The notes under the pieces were generated by a model. That model saw nothing but the letters and a program-made list of their open reading frames with translations, was not told the DNA's origin and searched no databases. The translations under genes and the position numbers were made by a program. From Gimesia maris (lineage in GTDB: Bacteria > Planctomycetota > Planctomycetia > Planctomycetales > Planctomycetaceae), in contig NZ_CP042910.1 of NCBI RefSeq assembly GCF_008298035.1, forward strand, positions 5,719,001-5,783,000: a stretch of DNA of 64,000 bases. Direction: 5' to 3'. Below are positions 1 through 7,678 of the stretch, piece by piece (the first letter of the stretch is position 1; each line of letters begins with the position of its first letter).

Positions 1-122
1 GCAACCCGAAAGGCGTGCTGCGTATAACCCGCCAGGGGCGCCAGGAAATAACGTGAGGCGAGAACCCGCCCCCCGATCTGGATTTCCTTAGTTTCCGTAG
101 TACTCCACTGGATAATTGACAT
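1..122 (-). CDS. dus: tRNA-dihydrouridine synthase, N-terminal part (cut by window edge)
   Basis: Reading leftwards from an ATG at 122, 40 codons are open to the window edge. They include the segment YFLAPLAGYTQHAFR, which matches the start of the TIM barrel of dihydrouridine synthases (usual form LAPMAGVTDxAFR). The family reduces uridines in the tRNA D-loop using FMN and NADPH. The start lies 21 bases after the maf stop on the same strand, so the two are probably co-transcribed. The Dus subtype cannot be told from 40 residues, and the active-site Cys is outside the window. Confidence 0.75.
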   Translation of the reverse strand, partial: MSIIQWSTTETKEIQIGGRVLASRYFLAPLAGYTQHAFRV

Positions 123-143
123 GAGCAGTTTCGAATTTGTGAT

Positions 144-785
144 TTATACGGTTTGTGAATGATTCAACATCTCGAACACAGTTTCCAGCGGCAATCCTAC
201 AACATTCGACAGGCTGCCTTCAATGCGGTTCACAAAAATACTCCCCGCTCCCTGAATCGCATACCCCCCTGCCTTACCGCGTGATTCCTGTGTCGAAAGA
301 TACCAGTCCAGCCGTGCGCGTATATACGCCTGATCGTAAAAAGTCACCTGTGTTTCTGCAGTCTGTATCATAATTCGCTGATTGACTCTCAGGCAAACCC
401 CCGTCAGTACCTGATGAGTTTGCCCTGCATAGTCATTCAGAAACCAGTCTCGCACGGTCTCCTGCCAGTCTGACGTGGCTGGAGGCTGTCCCAACACAAC
501 CAGACCCACAGATTCCCGTTTGACGACCACAATCGTATCTGCAGTTAAGATTGGGACTGAATCATTCCCGGCAGCCTGCATCTGTTTAAAGACATCCTCA
601 TTTTTAGCAGTACAGATGGAAATCAGCTGCTGTTGGATCGCATCCAGTCCGTGCAGCGATTCAAACCCGGGTTCCTCCGGATCGGCAGGTGGTACAATTT
701 CAATCTGAGTCTCCGGCAGAAGCTGTGAGAGCAGTTCATTTCGGCGAGGCGAACGGGATCCCAGAATGATTCGAGACAAATACAT
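144..785 (-). CDS. maf: Maf-family nucleoside triphosphate pyrophosphatase
   Basis: A 213-residue protein of the Maf/YhdE type, house-cleaning pyrophosphatases that hydrolyse non-canonical or modified NTPs. Visible family marks are the N-terminal GSRSPRR substrate loop (residues 9-15), the ADT catalytic segment (82-84) and GKAGGYAIQG (170-179), followed by the usual GSLSNVVGLPL near the C-terminus. Length fits the family (about 190-210), with a slightly long insert around residues 100-120. It sits just upstream of a dihydrouridine synthase start. Sub-specificity (dTTP/UTP or m7GTP type) was not resolved. Confidence 0.93.
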   Translation of the reverse strand: MYLSRIILGSRSPRRNELLSQLLPETQIEIVPPADPEEPGFESLHGLDAIQQQLISICTAKNEDVFKQMQAAGNDSVPILTADTIVVVKRESVGLVVLGQPPATSDWQETVRDWFLNDYAGQTHQVLTGVCLRVNQRIMIQTAETQVTFYDQAYIRARLDWYLSTQESRGKAGGYAIQGAGSIFVNRIEGSLSNVVGLPLETVFEMLNHSQTV

Positions 786-808
786 GCAGTGGCTTCTATT
801 GATTCAAA

Positions 809-1057
809 TTACATGAGAAAAATGAGGGCAAGAATGGTAGCAATGACTCCCACGATTCCCAGTGAGACCCACCAGCGGGGACGCTCGCTGAAAGGATGAG
901 TATCCACGCTGATATACTCTCCACAAACCGGACAGGCAGGCGCCTCTTCATAAACGTCTGCTCCGCAGTGGGGGCAGACTATGGTTGACGTTTCCTCATC
1001 GAATTCCGACTCGTCAGGGTAATCTGCATCATATTCTGATTCCCAGTCTTCCTCCAT
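809..1057 (-). CDS. small acidic zinc-ribbon membrane protein
   Basis: An 82-residue protein if the ATG at 1057 is used. That ATG has GGAAGG about 8 bases upstream, and a TTG 24 bases earlier is the alternative. The N-terminal 30 residues are very acidic (D/E-rich). A CPHCG...CPVCG zinc ribbon follows, and then a single C-terminal transmembrane helix of about 20 residues ending at the stop. This looks like a tail-anchored zinc-ribbon protein. No function is recognised. It is 23 bases from maf on the same strand and may head the maf-dus unit. Confidence 0.75.
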   Translation of the reverse strand: MEEDWESEYDADYPDESEFDEETSTIVCPHCGADVYEEAPACPVCGEYISVDTHPFSERPRWWVSLGIVGVIATILALIFLM

Positions 1058-1414
1058 GCTATAGCACCTTCCGCTGTTCAAGTCTTTTTTATCTGAGGGT
1101 AATGTCCAGTTATTCAGCGTAATTAACAGCCAAAGTTTCTACGTAGAACTCAAGTAGCTCGCATGACCTGATCAATCTGAAAAAAGTAATTTTTTTGCGT
1201 GAGATTCAGTGTATTTCCGGTATTCAACACTGGAACGTCAGTGTGCAGAGTTGAAATCAGTTCTGCAAGCCGCTTTCCGCTTCTTTCATATCGGTACTCA
1301 TTGATATCGACTCCACGAAAGAGTACCAGACCCCCGCAATCTATCATTTTGCAGGCACACTGGCCTGCATTCTATTTCTATTCGATTCACAATTTTAACG
1401 ACTGGAGAGTCAAG
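1058..1414. other. intergenic region upstream of DUF1559 gene
   Basis: A 357-base stretch between divergent genes. It holds a small inverted repeat (TGCAGG at 1350-1355, CCTGCA at 1364-1369) about 45 bases before the DUF1559 start, in the probable 5' leader. A 65-codon open frame on the minus strand (1150-1347) has no ribosome binding site and was not called. Confidence 0.4.
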
Positions 1415-2326
1415 ATGCAGCCTCGGAGCAAATCCGCGTTGGTTCAGAGAACCGGCTTTACACTGATTGAACTACTTGTGGTGATCGCAATTATCGCCAT
1501 CCTGATTGCTTTATTGCTACCGGCCGTCCAACAGGCACGGGAAGCCGCCCGCCGCAGTACCTGCAAGAACAACGTGAAACAGATGGGACTGGCGCTGCAC
1601 AACTACCATGAAACGCATCGCTGTTTCCCTCCAGGCTGGACGCAACCTTCGACTTCCTCTTCCTGTCAGCCCAGTTCTGTGAGCACCGGAGGCTGTCTTC
1701 CCGGCTGGGGTTGGGGAACCATGCTGCTGCCCTTCATCGATCGAGCCAATATGTATAACGCCTTGAATGTGAAAAGCACTCAACTGGTCGTCACTCCTTC
1801 CAAAGAATCCAAAACCACGATCCCGCTGTTTCGCTGTCCCTCCGATAATGGCAGTCAGTTGAATTCGGACCGAGGTGGCCACGCGACTTCCAACTATAAA
1901 ACCATCTATGGCAGTCGCGGAACTGGCACATCGATTAATACGAGCCCACATAATGCAGCTGCTGGAAACGGTTCATTCTGGTCGAACAGTGACACACGAA
2001 TCCGTGATCTCACAGACGGTGCCAGCAATACCGTGCTGATTGGCGAAACCGCAAGGGGACGCGTGGGATCAATCAACTACAATGGAGGCATCTGGGTGGG
2101 CTATTACGATAACGGCAAAACCGCGTCCGTCGTATGGAAGACGGAAAACCATCCATCTTCCCTCATCAACGGCACTTTGGCCTGGGCATTCAGCAGTCAG
2201 CATACCGGTGGTGCCCACTTCCTGTTAGGCGATGGTGGCGTCCGGTTTCTCAGTGAGAATATTGATGGAACAACGTATGAAAATCTGGGAAAAATCAGCG
2301 ACGGAAATGTGATCGGCGAATTTTAA
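1415..2326 (+). CDS. DUF1559 pseudopilin-like protein
   Basis: A 303-residue protein from ATG 1415, preceded by GGAGAG at about -10. The open frame extends further upstream, but that part lacks coding character. A type IV prepilin leader [17 protein letters not shown] lies at about residues 13-29, with the conserved Glu at +5 of the processed form. Next come the planctomycete hallmark [12 protein letters not shown] and the DUF1559 domain, with C-terminal HTGGAHFLLGDGGVRFLSENID. The family is hugely expanded in planctomycetes and presumed to be processed by a prepilin peptidase and exported. The exact role is unknown. The first 50 residues are nearly identical to those of the gene at 31376. 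Confidence 0.92.
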   Translation: MQPRSKSALVQRTGFTLIELLVVIAIIAILIALLLPAVQQAREAARRSTCKNNVKQMGLALHNYHETHRCFPPGWTQPSTSSSCQPSSVSTGGCLPGWGWGTMLLPFIDRANMYNALNVKSTQLVVTPSKESKTTIPLFRCPSDNGSQLNSDRGGHATSNYKTIYGSRGTGTSINTSPHNAAAGNGSFWSNSDTRIRDLTDGASNTVLIGETARGRVGSINYNGGIWVGYYDNGKTASVVWKTENHPSSLINGTLAWAFSSQHTGGAHFLLGDGGVRFLSENIDGTTYENLGKISDGNVIGEF

Positions 2327-2355
2327 CTGCCGACTGATTTGATTCCACGTACAAT

Positions 2356-2395
2356 AAAAAAACTCCCCGGCTCAAATAGAATCGGGGAGTTTTTA
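2356..2395. terminator. bidirectional intrinsic terminator
   Basis: The perfect stem ACTCCCCG (2362-2369) / CGGGGAGT (2383-2390) has a 13-base loop. It is flanked by an A-run on the left and TTTTTATT on the right, so it can end transcription of both the DUF1559 gene (plus) and hslU (minus). Confidence 0.85.
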
Positions 2396-2414
2396 TTATA
2401 ATTTCATTTACCGT

Positions 2415-3779
2415 TTAAAGGATGAACTTACTGAGATCTTCATCTTCCACGATAGAATGCAGTTTCTGTTGAACATAAGGCACATCGATCACAATTTTTT
2501 TCGTTTTGAGATCGGGCGCTTCAAAACTGACTTCTTCCAGCAGACGTTCCAGAATTGTATGCAGACGACGGGCACCAATATTCTGCGTGGTCTGATTCAC
2601 ATCAAAGGCAATTTTTGCCAGCTCTTCCAGACCATCCTGTTCGAATTTGATCTTCACGCCTTCGGTTTCCAGCAGAGCCTGATACTGCATCGTGATTGAA
2701 CTGGTGGGCTCGGTCAGAATTCTGAGAAAATCATCGCGAGTCAGTTCCTGCAGTTCCACTCGAATCGGAAAACGTCCCTGCAGTTCGGGCATCAGATCGG
2801 AAGGTTTCGTACGATGAAAGGCACCGGCTGCGATAAACAGCATGTAGTCTGTTTTTACAGACCCGCTGCGAGTCTGCACAGTGGTTCCTTCGACGATGGG
2901 CAGCAAGTCGCGCTGCACACCCTGGCGGCTGACATCACCGCCTCGATTGCCGCCTTCTTCTGAAGTACAGATCTTGTCGAGTTCATCGATAAAGACGATC
3001 CCGCTGCGTTCCGCCAGTTGCACGGCTTCTTCGGCGATCGCATCTTTATCCATCAAGCCTTCGACCTCCTGTTCCAGCAGCACTCCGCGTGCTTCTTTCA
3101 CGGACATTTTTCGATGCTTGCTCTGTTGAGGCATGATGCGTTCAAACATGCCCTGCAGATCGACGTCCATCTGGTCCATGCCCATATTGGAAAAGACCTG
3201 CACGGGAGAGCTTTTCGCGTCGATCGAGATTTCGACCTCTTTCTCTTCCAGTGCTCCCTGGCTCAGCATTTTGCGAAACTTGTCGCGGGTTCGTTCGTAG
3301 CGTTCCGATGCGTTTTCTTCCTTGCCTTCTTCGGTAGATTCACTGTAGGACGCTTCCCATTCCGGCCGGGGAATCAACAGGTCCAGCAGGCGTTCTTCCA
3401 CACGGACTTTGGCTTTATCTACAACCTCCACGCGTTTCTTTTCACGAACCAGATTTTTTGCCGAGTCAACCAGATCGCGAACCATGCTTTCCACATCGCG
3501 TCCGTAATAACCCACTTCGGTATATTTGGTCGCTTCGACCTTGATGAAGGGAGCATTGATCAACTTTGCCAGGCGTCGCGTAATTTCGGTTTTACCAACA
3601 CCCGTCGGACCGATCATGATAATATTTTTAGGCGTAATTTCGTTCCGCAGTTCATCGGGAAGCTGCTGCCAGCGCCAGCGGTTTCGCAGCGCGATGGCGA
3701 CAGCGCGTTTCGCGTCATCCTGACCCACGATGTGTTTATCCAGTTCCGCGACGATCTGTCGAGGTGTTAACTCTTGCAC
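2415..3779 (-). CDS. hslU: HslU, ATPase subunit of the HslVU protease
   Basis: A 454-residue AAA+ unfoldase that feeds substrates to the HslV peptidase in the cytoplasm. Seen are the [11 protein letters not shown]-terminus, Walker A GPTGVGKT (57-64), a GYYGRD pore loop at 90-95 (usual form GYVGRD), a charged I-domain at roughly 110-240, Walker B VFIDELD (262-268), and the C-terminal LSKFIL tail that docks into HslV. Length is normal (about 440-450). The start overlaps the end of hslV by 13 bases, so translation is probably coupled. Confidence 0.97.
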   Translation of the reverse strand: MQELTPRQIVAELDKHIVGQDDAKRAVAIALRNRWRWQQLPDELRNEITPKNIIMIGPTGVGKTEITRRLAKLINAPFIKVEATKYTEVGYYGRDVESMVRDLVDSAKNLVREKKRVEVVDKAKVRVEERLLDLLIPRPEWEASYSESTEEGKEENASERYERTRDKFRKMLSQGALEEKEVEISIDAKSSPVQVFSNMGMDQMDVDLQGMFERIMPQQSKHRKMSVKEARGVLLEQEVEGLMDKDAIAEEAVQLAERSGIVFIDELDKICTSEEGGNRGGDVSRQGVQRDLLPIVEGTTVQTRSGSVKTDYMLFIAAGAFHRTKPSDLMPELQGRFPIRVELQELTRDDFLRILTEPTSSITMQYQALLETEGVKIKFEQDGLEELAKIAFDVNQTTQNIGARRLHTILERLLEEVSFEAPDLKTKKIVIDVPYVQQKLHSIVEDEDLSKFIL

Positions 3780-4327
3780 TGCAGCTCCTCCACGATGATA
3801 TTATTATTCGTATAGATATCGATGTCTGATGCGATTCCCAGCGAAGTTTTTACAATTTCCGCAGCCGACAGTTGGGAATGTCCGACCAGCGCCCGGGCTG
3901 CTGCGGTCGCGTAATTGCCTCCTGAACCGATGCCGATGATTCCATCCGAGGGCACCACCACATCCCCCTGACCGGTAATCAGCAGGCTGTGTTCGTCATT
4001 CACGACGATGATCAAGGCTTCCAGTTTTCGCAAGACGCGATCGGTTCGCCAGTCGCGTGCCAGTTCGGTTGCCGCCCGGGGCATATTACCCGGATAGTCC
4101 CGGGCTTTGACTTCGAAGCGTTCCAGTAGTGAAAACGCATCGGCGGTCGAACCGGCAAAACCACAGACAACCTGCCCGTCGAGAATCTTACGAATCTTGC
4201 GGGTATCGCTTTTCATCACCGTGTCGCCGTGAGTCACCTGTCCATCTCCGCCGATGGCGACCTGACCGTTATGACGCACTGTTAATATCGTTGTGGAACG
4301 CCATTTCTTATTATCTTTGGAACCCAT
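3767..4327 (-). CDS. hslV: HslV, peptidase subunit of the HslVU protease
   Basis: A 186-residue N-terminal-nucleophile threonine peptidase, the dodecameric bacterial 20S-type core. The propeptide is about 11 residues, and the mature N-terminus is the conserved TTIL at Thr12, followed by [32 protein letters not shown] near residue 132 is also characteristic. It is the first gene of the hslVU operon and overlaps hslU. No heat-shock CIRCE element was seen upstream. Confidence 0.97.
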   Translation of the reverse strand: MGSKDNKKWRSTTILTVRHNGQVAIGGDGQVTHGDTVMKSDTRKIRKILDGQVVCGFAGSTADAFSLLERFEVKARDYPGNMPRAATELARDWRTDRVLRKLEALIIVVNDEHSLLITGQGDVVVPSDGIIGIGSGGNYATAAARALVGHSQLSAAEIVKTSLGIASDIDIYTNNNIIVEELQCKS

Positions 4328-4688
4328 ATCACTGTTTTCATAAAAATAATTGCTGATAATTTGAATCGTTACCCATCACGGCAAGACACCATAGAACAGT
4401 CCCGGAAGACATGCAAGCTTATGCTGAATGAATCAGCGCTCGCCCTGTCTAAATTGTAGCGTGTTCCCGAAGTTTGGAAATAAGCAGCCTGGACTGTATC
4501 CAGTTTTACAGTAGCGTTTCCATGTCAGTTCGGCCCGCGTATATTAGATTGCGAGAGGCAATACCTGAAAGTGAATCGCTCTGGAATGCATTAGATTCCA
4601 GATCACCTCTCTGCGATCATAGTCTTTCTGCAACATGATTTTCAATTGCAGCGTTTTCGCATGCTTTTTGCTTGATGGGTGGAAAATG
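4328..4688. other. non-coding or decayed sequence at the edge of the cassette island
   Basis: This 361-base stretch lies between hslV and the first attC remnant. No convincing gene is present. A stem TCTGGAAT (4580-4587) / ATTCCAGA (4595-4602) with a 7-base loop has no T-run. The hslVU promoter should lie here near hslV. The remainder may be decayed cassette sequence. Confidence 0.4.
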
Positions 4689-4722
4689 AATTCCGTAGCG
4701 GGTCGGATCAGAAAACCACTCA
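4689..4722 (-). repeat. partial attC-like half-site (remnant)
   Basis: This is a 34-base partial copy of the attC arm at 5290-5323. Both contain AATTCCGTAGC, then 7-8 variable bases, then ATCAG and AACCAYTCA. The partner arm that would complete a hairpin is missing here, so it looks like a truncated attC, 42 bases beyond the complete site at 4765-4826. Confidence 0.4.
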
Positions 4723-4764
4723 ATTCGAGTGTGCAATACATGTTGGTTTGTTATTCATAACTCT

Positions 4765-4826
4765 GACTATCGCTTGGATTAATCCGCACTACGAAGCGGC
4801 ATCGGCTTGAATGTATATTGTCGGGC
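4765..4826 (-). other. integron attC recombination site (59-base-element type)
   Basis: Read on the minus strand, this 62-base site runs from GCCCGAC (R'' box, RYYYAAC-like) to GATAGTC (R' box, degenerate GTTRRRY). The interior contains TTCAAGCCGA, GCCGCTTCG, TGCGG, TTAA and CAAGCG in order, the layout of the classic aadA-type 59-base element. It lies 66 bases beyond the stop of the YCII gene, as expected for a gene cassette. The core boxes are imperfect, so it may no longer be efficient. Confidence 0.75.
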
Positions 4827-4892
4827 CGCACCTGCTGCACCATTTCCATGCCACTCTCAAGACCGCGGGTCGAACCCAAAGACGCGTAACTC

Positions 4893-5198
4893 CTAATCAC
4901 ATCGGCAGGCTTTCGCGATGCGCGCGGCCCACGCGACGGCCTCCTCGCGCGATGGTAGGTCGAGTACCGTGAAGCCACCATTGAGTGGAGGCGCCCACGG
5001 GTATCCTCCTGCGGCGAATGTTCCATCAGCAGAGACAAGCACCGGCGGGACCGCTTCGTCGATACCACCGGCGAAGACATAGACGCCGACGGCTTTCGCT
5101 TCCTCAATTACCGCGTGTGCGTCGCGACCAACCGCCTCCAGATCACCATCGGGTATTATCATCGCTGCGCTTGGAAATGAGATCAGGTATTTCGCCAT
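4893..5198 (-). CDS. YCII-domain (DGPF) protein, probably truncated by a nonsense mutation; cassette gene
   Basis: A 101-residue protein of the YCII-related family: MAKYLISFPSAAM start, VGRDAHAVI, VYVFAGGIDE, LNGGFTVLDLPSREEAV, and a CRC near the C-terminus. Family members are small ferredoxin-fold proteins, often encoded near ECF sigma factors, with no proven reaction. The frame ends at TAG (4893-4895). Directly beyond, in the same frame, ELRVFGFDPRS is encoded down to TGA at 4857-4859, which resembles the usual family ending (CRCxQExRxFxxDPES). The TAG therefore probably replaced a Gln CAG. GC-rich, bias unlike its neighbour. Ribosome site GGAG about 10 bases upstream. Confidence 0.82.
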   Translation of the reverse strand: MAKYLISFPSAAMIIPDGDLEAVGRDAHAVIEEAKAVGVYVFAGGIDEAVPPVLVSADGTFAAGGYPWAPPLNGGFTVLDLPSREEAVAWAARIAKACRCD

Positions 5199-5245
5199 AG
5201 AATTCTTTCTCCAGGAATGGATGACAGTCGTGCGCGATGTACTTT

Positions 5246-5315
5246 GCCGAACGCCTCACTCTGCGGAAATTTACGAGCACCAGCGAGTAAATTCCGTAGC
5301 AGCGCCTTATCAGGA
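5246..5315 (-). other. integron attC site overlapping the HD gene stop codon
   Basis: On the minus strand this 70-base site runs from TCCTGAT (R'' position) through AAGGCGCTGC to GAGGCGTTCGGC, where GTTCGGC differs from the core GTTRRRY at one base. The interior folds into an imperfect hairpin: GTAAATTTCCG at one arm and CGGAATTTAC at the other, with a one-base bulge, as attC sites have. The TGA of the upstream HD gene (5310-5312) lies inside the R'' box. It separates the HD and YCII cassettes. Confidence 0.7.
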
Positions 5316-5894
5316 ACCATTCAGCCACCCTTGCTCAACAGCATATTCTACCTTTGAAATAAACCAGACATATATTTCGTAATTTTCATCCTCGATAAAT
5401 TGATGCATTTTCAACACTTGATCCTTGTGTATTCCGTTATCCTGCCATGATCGACCTTCGCTGGTGATGTTGTGAAGAAAGGGCAACAAGCGATCAATAA
5501 CTTTTAAGAGTTTCGCTTCCTTACTCTCTCCTGCCTCTTGCTCTTCCCAAAGTCCAATGATATTTCCTATAGGATTTCCTGGGTGCAAAGCTATTTTTTC
5601 TACACATTTGCGTTCTTCGATATGTGCATCACTTCTATTGGTACTGTAAAGAAAAGTGTCTCCCGCTTCGATTTCACCAAGATCATGGAGCAACGCAAGC
5701 TTGATGAGCTTCGAAATGTCATATTCTTCCTGAAACAATTCTGCAAACGCCCAGCAGGCCATAGCTAAATGCCATGAATGCTCAGCCGAATTTTCCAGTC
5801 GCTCTCCGCCATTGATGTAGGAGCGGCGATTTATAGACTTCAAAGCATCTAATTGAAGTAAAAAATCAGAAATCTTTGAGATCCTCTCGGACAA
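5310..5894 (-). CDS. HD-domain phosphohydrolase (YfbR/HDDC2-like); cassette gene
   Basis: A 194-residue HD-domain protein. Predicted metal ligands are His39 (AEHSWHL), the His70-Asp71 pair (LALLHDLGE) and Asp134 (KVIDRLLPF), the H...HD...D pattern of 5'-deoxynucleotidases such as YfbR and HDDC2. Its likely job is hydrolysis of a nucleoside monophosphate phosphoester, but the substrate is not certain. The start is TTG at 5894, with a perfect AGGAGG 6 bases upstream. It is AT-rich relative to the adjacent YCII gene and bounded by attC-like sites at both ends, so it reads as an integron cassette. Confidence 0.88.
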   Translation of the reverse strand: MSERISKISDFLLQLDALKSINRRSYINGGERLENSAEHSWHLAMACWAFAELFQEEYDISKLIKLALLHDLGEIEAGDTFLYSTNRSDAHIEERKCVEKIALHPGNPIGNIIGLWEEQEAGESKEAKLLKVIDRLLPFLHNITSEGRSWQDNGIHKDQVLKMHQFIEDENYEIYVWFISKVEYAVEQGWLNGS

Positions 5895-6020
5895 TCCTGG
5901 CCTCCTGACTTGTATCGCTATGATATTGATAAATGGTTTTTATCCGTGATTGACATAACATAACACGCGAAAACGCACTGGGCGGGAACAATCGCTAAGC
6001 CATTCATTATCCGAAAACCA

Positions 6021-6116
6021 CTAGAACGCGTCTCATTTAAGTATAGCGTATCTCAATCTTATATACTCGGGCCAAACAGCCCTGGAGACGCTATGGTTAA
6101 ATGTGATGCGCGCTAG
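6021..6116 (-). other. long attC-like imperfect palindrome upstream of the HD cassette
   Basis: Arms 6027-6049 and 6088-6110 are inverted repeats matching at 19 of 23 positions. The symmetry extends to CTAG at both ends and to TATCTC/GGAGAC inside with a single-base bulge. On the minus strand the outer end reads GCGTTCTAG, with GTT in the position of an attC R' box. Internal ATTTAAC/CTTAAAT pairs also resemble core boxes. I take it as a diverged attC closing an earlier cassette, or possibly a relic of the attI side. Confidence 0.5.
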
Positions 6117-6131
6117 AAAGTCTAAATTAAA

Positions 6132-6159
6132 AAACCCTTCTTCACAAGAAGAAGGGTTT
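6132..6159 (-). terminator. intrinsic terminator of the DUF1501 gene
   Basis: The perfect 12-base stem AAACCCTTCTTC (6132-6143) / GAAGAAGGGTTT (6148-6159) has a 4-base loop. On the minus strand it is followed by TTTTTTAATTT. It ends the DUF1549-DUF1501 transcript. Confidence 0.88.
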
Positions 6160-6188
6160 GAATGAATCTGATTTTGTATTGATTCAGT

Positions 6189-7607
6189 TTACGCGAGAAT
6201 TCCATGGGCCACATGGCCGGCCACATCGGTCAGGCGGAAGTCACGGCCCGCGTATCGGTACGTCAGTTTTTCGTGGTCCATTCCGAGGAGGTGCAATAGA
6301 GTGGCATGGAAATCGTGGATATGCATTTTATCTTTGGCGGCATAGTAACCGAACTCATCAGTGGCGCCATATTTGATTCCGGATTTCACGCCGCCACCAG
6401 CAAGCCACATGGTGAAGCCTTCCGGATTGTGATCGCGTCCATTTTTCCCCTGGGCTGTCGGAGTCCGACCGAACTCCCCTCCCCAGATGACCAGGGTATC
6501 TTTCAACAGGCCACGCTGTTTGAGGTCTTTCAATAACCCGGCGATCGGCTTATCAACTTCTTTCGCGTTTTTGCCGTGACCTTCCAGCAGGTTGCCATGT
6601 TGATCCCACTGCACTTTCTGGTCACTGTGTGAAACCTGAATAAAACGCACGCCCCGTTCCGCAAAGCGACGGGCCATCAGGCACTGGCGGCCGAAGTCAG
6701 CAGTCTGCTCTTCATCGAGACCATACATTTTCATGGTGGCTTCGGTTTCGCCGGAGATATCCTGGATTTCGGGAACTTCTTCCTGCATGCGGAATGCAAG
6801 TTCGAATGAGCCGATGCGGTCATTCAGAATCTGGTTGGGGCCGGTTTCTTCCTGATGCATGCGGTTCAGATCGTTGAGAAAATCGACCTGTTTGCGCTGT
6901 ATTTTGCGGGTAAGAAAATCGTTTTTGATATATTCAATCTGTGCCTGCTTAGCGGCGACGGCAGCATTCCCCAGCGGCGTTCCCTGGTAGGGAGCCGGCA
7001 GAAATGCGGAACTCCAGTTTTTCACTCCGCCGTGTGCCAGTGTCGGGCAGATGGTAATGAAGCCGGGGAGATTCTGGTTTTCAGTCCCCAGTCCATAAGT
7101 TACCCACGATCCCATACTGGGTCGTACAAAGGCATCGCTGCCGGTATGCAGTTTGAGTAACGCGCCTCCATGGGCCGCGTTGGTTCCATGCAGCGAGTTG
7201 ATGATACACAGATCGTCCACGCATTCCGCCACATTGGGGAACAGTTCGCTGACGTGAATACCACTCTCGCCGTACTGTTTGAACTTCCATGGTGATTTTA
7301 ACAGGTTACCGGTCGGGGCAAACTGCACCCGGGGCTTATCAAAGGGGAGTGGTTTACCATCATACTTCTGCAGTTGCGGCTTATAATCGAACGTATCCAT
7401 GTGGGAGGGCCCCCCCTTCATGAACAGAAAGATGACCCGTTTGGCCCGTGGCGTGAAATGGGGTTCTTTCGGGGCGAGGGGATCTTTTGATTTCGAAGCC
7501 TGGGCTTCGTCATTCAACATGGAGAGTAAGGCGAGGTTCCCGAAACCGACGGCTGATTTTTTCAGCAGTTCCCGGCGGGAAAATAATGATTGAGGTAGGA
7601 TACTCAT
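6189..7607 (-). CDS. DUF1501 secreted protein with Tat signal
   Basis: A 472-residue protein of the DUF1501 family, an alkaline-phosphatase/sulfatase-like fold abundant in planctomycetes. The N-terminus carries a twin-arginine signal (SRRELLKKS, Arg11-Arg12) and an AQA cleavage region near residue 37. [18 protein letters not shown] and [25 protein letters not shown] are characteristic of the family. It lies 71 bases after the DUF1549/DUF1553 gene on the same strand, the usual two-gene unit. The reaction is unknown. A role in polysaccharide degradation is often proposed but not shown here. Confidence 0.93.
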   Translation of the reverse strand: MSILPQSLFSRRELLKKSAVGFGNLALLSMLNDEAQASKSKDPLAPKEPHFTPRAKRVIFLFMKGGPSHMDTFDYKPQLQKYDGKPLPFDKPRVQFAPTGNLLKSPWKFKQYGESGIHVSELFPNVAECVDDLCIINSLHGTNAAHGGALLKLHTGSDAFVRPSMGSWVTYGLGTENQNLPGFITICPTLAHGGVKNWSSAFLPAPYQGTPLGNAAVAAKQAQIEYIKNDFLTRKIQRKQVDFLNDLNRMHQEETGPNQILNDRIGSFELAFRMQEEVPEIQDISGETEATMKMYGLDEEQTADFGRQCLMARRFAERGVRFIQVSHSDQKVQWDQHGNLLEGHGKNAKEVDKPIAGLLKDLKQRGLLKDTLVIWGGEFGRTPTAQGKNGRDHNPEGFTMWLAGGGVKSGIKYGATDEFGYYAAKDKMHIHDFHATLLHLLGMDHEKLTYRYAGRDFRLTDVAGHVAHGILA

Positions 7608-7678
7608 AACGTGTCTCGTTTATTATTGAACAGTTTCAAGTTGATTCTGGTTTTTACATTCTGGTTGACTGAACCCGA

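Noticed and set aside
1150..1347. 65-codon minus-strand frame upstream of the first DUF1559 gene
   Set aside because: No ribosome binding site, lies in the promoter/leader of the opposite gene, and shows no recognisable similarity.
3018..3770. 250-codon frame opposite hslU, and similar long frames opposite spoVR (13502-14212) and the stress protein gene (34887-35618)
   Set aside because: They are antisense shadows of well-identified genes, a usual effect of codon bias. No independent support.
4544..4741. 65-codon minus-strand frame at the end of the cassette island
   Set aside because: It runs across the half attC remnant and a stem-loop and lacks a ribosome site. Best explained as non-coding cassette debris.
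5253..5306. hairpin after the HD gene considered as a transcription terminator
   Set aside because: The stem is bulged and interrupted, no T-run follows, and its ends match integron core boxes better.
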